Below are positions 1 through 6,464 of a stretch of DNA of 6,464 bases, piece by piece. Each line of letters begins with the position of its first letter. Positions within the stretch are counted from its first letter, which is position 1. The stretch comes from Caldilineae bacterium. GTDB lineage: Bacteria > Chloroflexota > Anaerolineae > J102. The notes below the pieces were generated by a model, which saw nothing but the letters and a program-made list of their open reading frames with translations, was not told where the DNA came from and made no database searches. The translations under genes and the position numbers were made by a program. The stretch spans positions 1 through 6,464 of the forward strand of contig DUEQ01000027.1 of NCBI GenBank assembly GCA_011192085.1, in the 5' to 3' direction.

Positions 1-2428
1 CGGCCTCAGCGTGCGCGCCCTCGCCCGCGGTAGCCGAGATATGAAACGTCCCGGCCCGTTCGATGACAAGCTGTGTGAAAGCCATCCCATTCACCGTGGT
101 CGCCTGTCGCCGAGGAAGCTCCACGCCCGCCTGCTGATCCAGGAAGATGAACTCCACCAGGGTGCCGTCGGGCGCCACATGCCCATTGTGATCGAGCACA
201 GGACCCGCCTGCACGATGATGGCGTCACCCACCTGCAAGTCGATGACGCCCAACTGAGGATCGATGGGTCTGGGCTCGCCCGTCTCGGGATCGGGCAGGA
301 GCAATTGCAGGGGGAAGGGGCGATTCGGATCGGGCTCCAGCACCCGTGTCAGGTTATAATTCACCCCCGTCACGCTCACGGGCAGGCTTCCCTCGGGCTG
401 CAACTCCCGGAAGAGGGTGCGCACCGCGGTCTCGATGAAAGGATCGGTCTTGCTGTACAGGCCGTAATACGCGGTGAGCTTCCCGATCTCAGTGTCGCTG
501 AGGAAGTAGGGCGCGTTGAAGGAGAAGACGATGAGCTTCTTATCCCGCAGGATATCCGCTCGCTGGTCGAGGAACCGTTTCAAGGCCGCGGAATTGGGGT
601 GCGTCTCTTTGTCCACATCCAGCATGTTGAAGATGATCCACTCTGCATCATGGATGAGGCCGTTGAGCTCGGTAATGCGCTCCTGGCTCAAAGCCTGTTC
701 CGGCGGAACCTGAGCAGGATCGGACTGCTGAAGGAGCAGCGCGTTTAACTCGGAGAACCCGGCGCTGTCGATATTGTCGGGATTCACCTGATCGCTGGCT
801 TCGGGGCCATAGAGGTGGAGTATCCTCTCCTCCATGGTGGTGACAGGGATGGCTGGTTGCGATGGGCAATCGGGACATTCGCGCAGGGGGCGGTCATCGG
901 TGAAGATGAGGATGCGTTCGGAAAGGAGCGGCGCGCTGGGCAGGCGGTCCGCCAGCTCGGTGACGCCGGGATAGATGAGGGTGTTCGCGCTGCGCGCGAC
1001 TGCGGTGACGTCATCCAACCCCTGGTTCAGGATGTCGGGCAGTTCGTCAGGCGTGCGCTGGGTTGCCTGCCAGCTTAACTGGGGATAGAGTTTGAGCTTC
1101 AGGTGGATGATCCGGGCCAGGGATTCGTCAACTCGGGCCCGGAACGCGGGGTCCTCCTCATATTTTTGCTTGAAATACCCGATGACATCCACCATATTCG
1201 CGAATTGCTGATCCCATATGCCGTCCTTGTCGAATTCCGCCAGGAACAGGAGATCGTTGCCGGCGAGAAAAGCCTCTTGCGCTACCCGGCGATGGGGGAA
1301 GCGATCGGGCTCATAGGCCAGATAATAACGTTTCAGCGCGCGTACGCCTAACGCATCGGAGAGGAGCACGCCGCCCTGGCCTCGCCAGGTGGTGAACCCG
1401 TCCATGATCGTCTGGAGTTCAGGCGCCAGGGAGATGGGAGGGGTGAGTTGTCGAGGGTTCTCCTGAAAGCCCTTGTAGCGGACATGGGAGGTCATCATCA
1501 CGTCGGTGACGGCCTCGGGCGAGGAAGCCTCTTCGGTGACCGCGCGGAAGGGCGCGAGCTCCACCTGTTCCAGCGCGGGCAGGGGTTTTTGCACTGTCGC
1601 CACTTCCTGGTCCGGCCGACGGTCGCTGGCTCCCTGGCCCGGAAAATGCTTCGCCACCGTGGCCAGCATGCCGTCGGAGCCTGCATGCACGCCCGCGATG
1701 TACGCCTGCCCCATCTTGGAGACCCAATAGGCGTCACCGCCAAAGGTGCGGCTGCCCGCATAGCCCTTGAGCTCGGGCCGGGGATTGTCCAGCACATCGA
1801 GGGAGGGCCCCAACAACATGTTGACGCCCACCGCGCTTAGCTCCCGGCCCACGATCTCCCCCATCTTCCGGGCGAAATCGGGGTTCCAGGCGGCGCCAAT
1901 GGCCAGGTTGTTGGGTAGAGGCGAAAAGCCATTGATCAGAGTGGTGTAGGGCAGGCCATCGCCTTCCTGGTTGAGGGCAATGAAGAGGGGGAGGCCGGGC
2001 GCGCCCCCGCGAGCGATGGCGGGATTCAAGTTGCCGTCGGGCAGCACGACGGGCTGATCGAGATCGCGAAACGCGTACGTCTGGAGATCGTTATTCAATT
2101 GCAGGGTCTGGACCGCGACGTCACCCTCATTGCTGATGTTGCCGTTCCAGGTGGTGAGCACGACGCCGCCCACGTGCAGGTCGCGGATGAGACGGGCGAT
2201 ATCGCTGTTGGGCCCGGTGTCATTGCCCTGAAAGGTCGCCAAAAAGAGCTGCCCCACGCGCTGTTCCACGCTCATGCTGTCGATGATCTTTTGCACCAAC
2301 GCGTCGGTTTGCTCCGGCGTGCGAACGGGAGGCGTTTCCCCCTCTTGAGCGCCCGCGTCCGCTGGTAGAAACGCCGCCAGGAGAAGGAGGGAGAAGATGA
2401 TGATCGAAACGTTGAGACGAGCGCTCAT
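1..2428 (-). CDS. Exported family 3 glycoside hydrolase, beta-N-acetylhexosaminidase/NagZ-like, 3' end beyond window
   Basis: The frame is open for 809 codons from ATG at 2428 to the window edge, with no frameshift. Residues 1-27 form a signal peptide: a hydrophobic IIIFSLLLLAAFLP core, then ADAGAQ, giving likely signal peptidase I sites after A25 or A27. Residues 40-450 read as a GH3 TIM barrel: NQEGDG at 153-158 (counterpart of DQEGG), SRTFGGD at 226-232, KHFPGQG at 260-266, and LLSDALG at 355-361 with D358 as the expected nucleophile. Residues 500-690 resemble the alpha/beta second domain and contain a CPDC motif at 518-521. Residues 728-809 look like an Ig-like beta-sandwich (DGTLVEF, then NGMAF, then AGTFHISATAG). 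GH3 enzymes remove non-reducing-end sugars with retention of configuration; the substrate here is unknown. The NagZ acid/base loop DTxxDSH is not conserved (ASDRRPDQE at 267-275), so hexosaminidase activity is uncertain. The start is supported by the signal peptide and by a promoter ending 6 nt upstream; there is no ribosome binding site. Confidence 0.9.
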   Translation of the reverse strand, partial: MSARLNVSIIIFSLLLLAAFLPADAGAQEGETPPVRTPEQTDALVQKIIDSMSVEQRVGQLFLATFQGNDTGPNSDIARLIRDLHVGGVVLTTWNGNISNEGDVAVQTLQLNNDLQTYAFRDLDQPVVLPDGNLNPAIARGGAPGLPLFIALNQEGDGLPYTTLINGFSPLPNNLAIGAAWNPDFARKMGEIVGRELSAVGVNMLLGPSLDVLDNPRPELKGYAGSRTFGGDAYWVSKMGQAYIAGVHAGSDGMLATVAKHFPGQGASDRRPDQEVATVQKPLPALEQVELAPFRAVTEEASSPEAVTDVMMTSHVRYKGFQENPRQLTPPISLAPELQTIMDGFTTWRGQGGVLLSDALGVRALKRYYLAYEPDRFPHRRVAQEAFLAGNDLLFLAEFDKDGIWDQQFANMVDVIGYFKQKYEEDPAFRARVDESLARIIHLKLKLYPQLSWQATQRTPDELPDILNQGLDDVTAVARSANTLIYPGVTELADRLPSAPLLSERILIFTDDRPLRECPDCPSQPAIPVTTMEERILHLYGPEASDQVNPDNIDSAGFSELNALLLQQSDPAQVPPEQALSQERITELNGLIHDAEWIIFNMLDVDKETHPNSAALKRFLDQRADILRDKKLIVFSFNAPYFLSDTEIGKLTAYYGLYSKTDPFIETAVRTLFRELQPEGSLPVSVTGVNYNLTRVLEPDPNRPFPLQLLLPDPETGEPRPIDPQLGVIDLQVGDAIIVQAGPVLDHNGHVAPDGTLVEFIFLDQQAGVELPRRQATTVNGMAFTQLVIERAGTFHISATAGEGAHAEA

Positions 2429-2463
2429 ATCGAAAGTATAGAGCCACAGAGGCGAATCGTCAA
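2429..2463 (-). promoter_or_regulatory. Sigma70-type promoter of the GH3 gene, predicted leaderless
   Basis: On the minus strand TTGACG (2458-2463) is followed after exactly 17 bp by TATACT (2435-2440). Only 6 nt (TTCGAT) then precede the ATG at 2428, so the expected transcription start falls on or next to the A of the start codon. No Shine-Dalgarno sequence lies upstream. An AT-rich stretch just upstream of the -35 box (2464-2482, AATTTTATTTTCAGAACAG on the minus strand) could serve as an UP element. The boxes and spacing are seen directly; the start site and leaderless translation are inferred. Confidence 0.8.
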
Positions 2464-2521
2464 CTGTTCTGAAAATAAAATTGGCGGCGCTGGCAAGTCT
2501 GCCGTTGGCCTGTTCCGAAAA
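2464..2521 (+). repeat. Two-copy direct repeat CTGTTCYGAAAA between the divergent promoters
   Basis: CTGTTCTGAAAA at 2464-2475 recurs as CTGTTCCGAAAA at 2510-2521, with 11 of 12 bases identical and starts 46 bp apart. The first copy abuts the -35 box of the minus-strand promoter; the second ends 16 bp before the -35 box of the plus-strand promoter. Their placement would suit paired binding sites for one regulator of both genes, but two copies of a 12-mer could arise by chance and no binding protein is identified. GGCGGC (2483-2488) and GCCGCC (2525-2530) add a 6-bp inverted pair in the same region. Confidence 0.35.
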
Positions 2522-2537
2522 AATGCCGCCGATGATC

Positions 2538-2566
2538 TTGCCCTGGATGGCCCCTTCTGCTAGACT
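2538..2566 (+). promoter_or_regulatory. Promoter of the lipoprotein gene, predicted leaderless or with a leader of a few nucleotides
   Basis: TTGCCC (2538-2543) is separated by exactly 17 bp from TAGACT (2561-2566). The -10 box is preceded by TGC, an extended -10 element. The usual +1 position would be about 2573, only two bases before the ATG at 2575. The eight bases between the -10 box and the ATG (GATCCCCC) contain no Shine-Dalgarno sequence. The arrangement matches the divergent GH3 promoter, which strengthens both calls. Confidence 0.7.
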
Positions 2567-2574
2567 GATCCCCC

Positions 2575-3897
2575 ATGAAACAGCTATTCTTGACGTGCTT
2601 TCTGTTCCTCACAGCGGCGCTGGTCCTCTCCGCCTGCGGCTCCACAGGCCCCATCCTGGCCAACGCCCGCATCGAGCCCGATGTCATCAGCCCCAACGCG
2701 GACGGCGTGGCCGACGTCGCGCGCATCTCCTACACTATCCGCCGGCCCAGCGACATCGCCATCTACTTCGAGGATGAAGCGGGCCATCGCTATTACTTCC
2801 GGAAGAACAAGCACCGCGGGGCCCGCGACTACAACGTCCTGTGGGGCGGCGTCATCGAGGAGCCCATCTATCTGGAGCCGGAGCGCCTCATCGACGAGAA
2901 ATACATCGGCCGGGTGCTACCCGATGGCCGGTATCGGTGGGTCATCGAGGCCACCGACGCGCGCGGGTTCACCGACCGGACCGAGGGATTCATCACCATC
3001 CAGGACGCGGACACCGAGATGCCCGAGTTCGAGAACTTCGCGGTGAACCCTGAAGTCATCACGCCCAACCAGGACGGCATCGACGATCGGGCTTCCATCA
3101 CCTACTGGCTGACGAAAGAGGTGGAGGAGATCCAGGTCTACCTCATGAACCCCCACGACGAAGAAAATCCCAACCGCAAATACCCCCTGGAGCCCACCGA
3201 ACGCAAGGTGGAGCCCACGGAAGCGGGGTATCACTTCTACGATTACGATGGCGGCATCGACAAGGGCGCGGACCCGCCCCCTGATGGCGATTATCTCGTC
3301 GTGGCCGAGGCGTGGGACAAGGTGGGCAACCACAACATCATCACGGGCACGCTCACCATCAAGGATGGCGGCTACCCGCGGGCGCAGATCGTGGAGGGCA
3401 AGATCACCATGGTGGGGCCGTTGGACAGCGGCTACAGGCTGAACATCCCCTTGGGCGCGGCCATGCATTTCACCGCCACCATCGAGAACTACGGTCGGGT
3501 GCCCATCCGCACCGCGGGCCCGTGGCCCGGCACAGTCTACAAGGCCAGCGAAAACTACAACACCCTGGCCTATCGGGAAGATGAGCCAAGCTGGTTCGAA
3601 CAGTCAGGCACCTGGCGCTTCGGCCTGAATTATCAGTCCAACTTTGGGCAGGACTGGCCCTTCCGCTACGCGGTGGGACGCAAGGTCGAGGACCTGCGCT
3701 GTGAGACCATCGATGGTCGGGAGCAGTGTTTCCTGGACCCGGGCGAGCGAGGGCTGGTCTATGGGACCATCATCTGGGATAGCATTCCACCCCGCAATCC
3801 CTTCCGCATCTGGGGCGGCCTGCTCCACGAGGACGTGCGCATCGAGAACAACTTTGCAGATGTGCACGAGATCGAGATCGCGGACCCTGAGCAATAA
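2575..3897 (+). CDS. Lipoprotein with two tandem FlgD-like Ig domains and an unassigned C-terminal domain
   Basis: This is a complete 440-residue protein. Residues 1-20 are a lipoprotein signal peptide, and the lipobox LSAC (18-21) makes C21 the predicted lipidated, membrane-anchoring residue. Two repeats of FlgD/CHU_C-like Ig type follow. Repeat 1 (about 30-145) opens with SPNADGVAD (39-47) and closes with PDGRYRWVIEATDARG. Repeat 2 (about 153-266) opens with TPNQDGIDD (163-171) and closes with PDGDYLVVAEAWDKVG. Residues 270-440 form a third, probably beta-rich region with ENYGRVPI (304-311), a Trp/Tyr-rich segment, and C376/C385, which could form a disulfide outside the cell. I do not recognise this last domain or any enzymatic motif, so an adhesive, structural or carbohydrate-binding role is only a guess. 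An in-frame TGA at 2566-2568 limits the start to ATG 2575, where the signal peptide begins. The gene diverges from the exported GH3 gene and may act with it. Confidence 0.88.
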   Translation: MKQLFLTCFLFLTAALVLSACGSTGPILANARIEPDVISPNADGVADVARISYTIRRPSDIAIYFEDEAGHRYYFRKNKHRGARDYNVLWGGVIEEPIYLEPERLIDEKYIGRVLPDGRYRWVIEATDARGFTDRTEGFITIQDADTEMPEFENFAVNPEVITPNQDGIDDRASITYWLTKEVEEIQVYLMNPHDEENPNRKYPLEPTERKVEPTEAGYHFYDYDGGIDKGADPPPDGDYLVVAEAWDKVGNHNIITGTLTIKDGGYPRAQIVEGKITMVGPLDSGYRLNIPLGAAMHFTATIENYGRVPIRTAGPWPGTVYKASENYNTLAYREDEPSWFEQSGTWRFGLNYQSNFGQDWPFRYAVGRKVEDLRCETIDGREQCFLDPGERGLVYGTIIWDSIPPRNPFRIWGGLLHEDVRIENNFADVHEIEIADPEQ

Positions 3898-4013
3898 ACA
3901 TGGGCGTGCAGGTCGCAAGGGGCGGGTAGCAGGTAATCTCCGGGAGATGGACGCCTGATTGGCGCCTGACCGGGCAACTTTCGTCCACCTTCCGGAGGTT
4001 AGAGCGTGAGCTA
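3898..4013. other. Convergent intergenic spacer without a clear terminator
   Basis: These 116 bp separate the convergent lipoprotein and fumarase genes. They contain ATCTCCGGGAGAT (about 3936-3948), a near-palindrome able to form only a short hairpin, and an imperfect tandem 11-mer (CGCCTGATTGG at 3952-3962, CGCCTGACCGG at 3963-3973). TGGACG at 3949 and CGTCCA near 3982 could pair over a long loop. No GC-rich stem followed by a run of T is visible on either strand, so termination here may be Rho-dependent or leave overlapping transcripts. No ORF of interest is seen. Confidence 0.5.
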
Positions 4014-5399
4014 TCACCCGGCCACGATGCCGCCCTCGGTGAGCCGGGCCGGATCGAGGATGCGGTCGAGTTCCTCGGACGCGAGATCGGTCATCTCCGC
4101 GGCCACCTCTTTGATGCTGCGGCCTTCGGCATAGGCCCGCTTCGCGATCTTCGCGCCCAATTCGTAACCGATGATGGGGTTGAGGGCCGTCACCAGGATG
4201 GGGTTTTTGTCCACCAGGCGGCTGATGCGCTCCCGGTTGACGGTCAATCCGCTGATGGCCTTGTCCGCCAGGATGCGGGCCGCGTTGCCCAGGATGCGCT
4301 CCGATTGCAGGACGTTGTGCGCGATGAGGGGCAGCATGACGTTGAGCTCGAACACGCCCGACTGACCGCCCATGGTCACGGCCACGTCGTTGCCCATGAC
4401 CTGCGCGGCGACCATGGTCACCGCTTCGGCGATGACGGGGTTGATCTTTCCAGGCATGATGCTGGACCCCGGTTGCACCGCGGGCAGCGCTATCTCGCCC
4501 AAGCCCGCGATGGGACCGCTGTTCATCCAGCGCAGGTCGTTGGCGATCTTCATCAGGCTGGCGGCCACAGTCTTAAGCTGGCCGCTAAGCGCGATCAGCG
4601 CGTCCTGCGCGGAAAGGGCCTCGAAATGGTCGTCGGTCTTCAGGAAGGGCAGGCCCGTGAGTTCGGCGAGGATGGCCGCCACCCGGTCGCCGAATTCGGG
4701 ATGGGTGTTGACGCCCGTGCCCACTGCGGTGCCGCCGATGGCCAGCCTGCTCACATCCTCCAGCGCACGTTCGATGCGCGCCACGCCCTTACGCATCTGC
4801 GTCGCCCACGCGCCCATCTCCTGACTCATCCGCACGGGCATGGCGTCCATGAGATGGGTGCGACCCGTCTTGACCACATCAGTCACCTCCCGGGCCTTGC
4901 TCTCGATGATGGCCTGGAGATGGCGCAGGCCCGGCAGCAGGACCGCGTCCGCCTCCAGCCATGCGGCCACGTGCATGGTCGTGGGGATGACATCGTTGGA
5001 GGACTGGCCCATGTTCACGTGGTCATTGGGATGCACCCTGCGCCCCAGCTTCTCCGAGGCCAGATGCGCGATGACCTCGTTGGCGTTCATGTTCGTGCTG
5101 GTGCCCGAGCCCGTCTGGAAGATGTCGATGGGGAATTGAGCATCCCAATGCCCGTCGGCCACCTCCTGCGCGGCCCCCTGGATGGCCTGGGCCATGTCGT
5201 CGGGCAGGAGGCCCAGGTCCGCGTTGGCCCGGGCCGCGGCCAGTTTCACCAGGCCTAACGCCCGGATGAAGGTGCGGGAGAAGGTCATCCCGCTGATGGG
5301 AAAATTGTCGATGGCGCGCTGGGTCTGCGCGCCGTAGAGGGCGTCGGCCGGGACCAGCACTTCGCCCAGGGAATCGGTTTCGACGCGATACTCGGTCAT
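4014..5399 (-). CDS. fumC: Class II fumarate hydratase (fumarase C)
   Basis: This is a complete 461-residue enzyme, the usual length for the family. It reversibly hydrates fumarate to L-malate in the cytoplasmic TCA cycle as an iron-independent homotetramer. Family motifs in order: TGSGTSTNMN (96-105), HPNDHVN (123-129), QSSND (132-136), GRTHLMDAMP (179-188) with catalytic H182, and the signature GSSIMPGKIN (311-320) with S312 as the likely catalytic base and K318/N320 as substrate contacts. These match E. coli FumC H188, S318, K324 and N326 with a constant six-residue offset, due to a shorter loop before HPND. GRTHLMDAMP and DDHFEA favour fumarase over aspartase or argininosuccinate lyase. 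G131 replaces the Ser usual before QSSND, probably a lineage variant. The ATG at 5399 is chosen because it has AAGGAG six bases upstream; an in-frame TTG at 5498 would place the ftsH terminator inside the coding region. The gene follows ftsH on the same strand. Confidence 0.95.
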   Translation of the reverse strand: MTEYRVETDSLGEVLVPADALYGAQTQRAIDNFPISGMTFSRTFIRALGLVKLAAARANADLGLLPDDMAQAIQGAAQEVADGHWDAQFPIDIFQTGSGTSTNMNANEVIAHLASEKLGRRVHPNDHVNMGQSSNDVIPTTMHVAAWLEADAVLLPGLRHLQAIIESKAREVTDVVKTGRTHLMDAMPVRMSQEMGAWATQMRKGVARIERALEDVSRLAIGGTAVGTGVNTHPEFGDRVAAILAELTGLPFLKTDDHFEALSAQDALIALSGQLKTVAASLMKIANDLRWMNSGPIAGLGEIALPAVQPGSSIMPGKINPVIAEAVTMVAAQVMGNDVAVTMGGQSGVFELNVMLPLIAHNVLQSERILGNAARILADKAISGLTVNRERISRLVDKNPILVTALNPIIGYELGAKIAKRAYAEGRSIKEVAAEMTDLASEELDRILDPARLTEGGIVAG

Positions 5400-5405
5400 G
5401 GCGAT

Positions 5406-5411
5406 CTCCTT
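5406..5411 (-). promoter_or_regulatory. Shine-Dalgarno site of fumC
   Basis: AAGGAG on the minus strand lies six bases (ATCGCC) upstream of the ATG at 5399. This good consensus and spacing fixes the fumarase start. It also contrasts with the two divergent genes, which have no ribosome binding site. Confidence 0.85.
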
Positions 5412-5439
5412 GTCGTGGGAATTTTGTAAAACGTGTGGG

Positions 5440-5488
5440 AAGAAAAAGGAACGCAGAGACATGCCAAGGCGTCTGTCTCTGCGTTCCT
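5440..5488 (-). terminator. Intrinsic terminator downstream of ftsH
   Basis: A perfect 15-bp inverted repeat, with arms at 5474-5488 and 5447-5461 (minus-strand AGGAACGCAGAGACA and TGTCTCTGCGTTCCT), encloses a 12-nt loop at 5462-5473 that holds a small GCC/GGC pair. On the minus strand the stem runs directly into TTTTTCTTCC, as in a Rho-independent terminator. The plus strand lacks a T-run after the stem, so it should act on ftsH transcripts only. The stem starts 22 nt past the ftsH stop and ends 47 nt before the fumC ATG. Confidence 0.9.
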
Positions 5489-5510
5489 GGATTGTCAAAG
5501 CACGAACCGA

Positions 5511-6464
<954 letters not shown>

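Noticed and set aside
11..748. Plus-strand open frame of 245 codons
   Set aside because: It lies antisense to the GH3 gene, has no family motifs, and is an expected product of GC-rich coding sequence. The minus-strand frame has clear GH3 motifs throughout.
2917..3468. Minus-strand open frame of 183 codons opposite the lipoprotein gene
   Set aside because: It is an antisense shadow with Val/Asp/Gly-biased composition and no recognisable domain.
3952..3973. Imperfect tandem 11-mer CGCCTGATTGG/CGCCTGACCGG
   Set aside because: Only two copies with two mismatches in a short spacer; not enough to call a functional repeat.
4305..5258. Plus-strand open frame of 317 codons opposite fumC
   Set aside because: It is a shadow of the fumarase gene, with a His/Arg/Gly-rich low-complexity translation and no promoter or ribosome binding site.
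5400..5498. N-terminal extension of fumarase from TTG at 5498
   Set aside because: It would translate through the ftsH terminator hairpin, has no family homology, and ignores the well-placed AAGGAG before ATG 5399.
5493..5498. Consensus -35 box TTGACA on the minus strand just after ftsH
   Set aside because: No TAnnnT-like -10 box lies 16-18 bp downstream, where the terminator stem and loop sit instead. A transcript starting there would also run into the terminator.

Overview
The window carries four protein-coding genes: two complete (a lipoprotein and a class II fumarase) and two cut by the window edges (a family 3 glycoside hydrolase whose 3' end is missing and an ftsH whose 5' half is missing). 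The DNA is GC-rich and densely coded. The style of the GH3 enzyme and of the lipoprotein recalls Chloroflexota (Anaerolineae-like) genomes. This is an inference from remembered family resemblance, not a database result. No rRNA, tRNA, CRISPR, IS element or other sign of transfer was seen, and no interval longer than about 150 bp lacks a gene.

Layout. Positions 1-2428 (minus) hold the exported GH3 enzyme: signal peptide, catalytic barrel, second domain and the start of an Ig-like C-terminal domain. Positions 2429-2574 are a divergent promoter region. Each gene has a recognisable sigma70-type promoter with exactly 17 bp between the -35 and -10 boxes, and each -10 box is so close to its ATG that both transcripts should be leaderless or nearly so. 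Positions 2575-3897 (plus) encode a lipoprotein with two tandem FlgD-like Ig repeats and a C-terminal domain I cannot name. Positions 3898-4013 are a short convergent spacer. Positions 4014-5399 (minus) encode class II fumarase (fumC), which unlike the divergent pair has a clear Shine-Dalgarno sequence. Positions 5440-5488 hold a strong intrinsic terminator with a perfect 15-bp stem for ftsH. Positions 5511-6464 (minus) are the C-terminal half of the FtsH AAA+ zinc protease.

How the genes relate. The GH3 enzyme and the lipoprotein are both predicted to act outside the cytoplasmic membrane and are transcribed from one shared intergenic region, so they may be co-regulated. ftsH and fumC are housekeeping genes. 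They lie in tandem but are separated by the terminator, so they are probably mostly separate transcription units.

Nothing here amounts to a demonstrated new system. The points most worth a second look are the paired leaderless divergent promoters with an internal direct repeat, the GH3 enzyme lacking the NagZ-type Asp/His catalytic loop, and the undescribed C-terminal domain of the lipoprotein.
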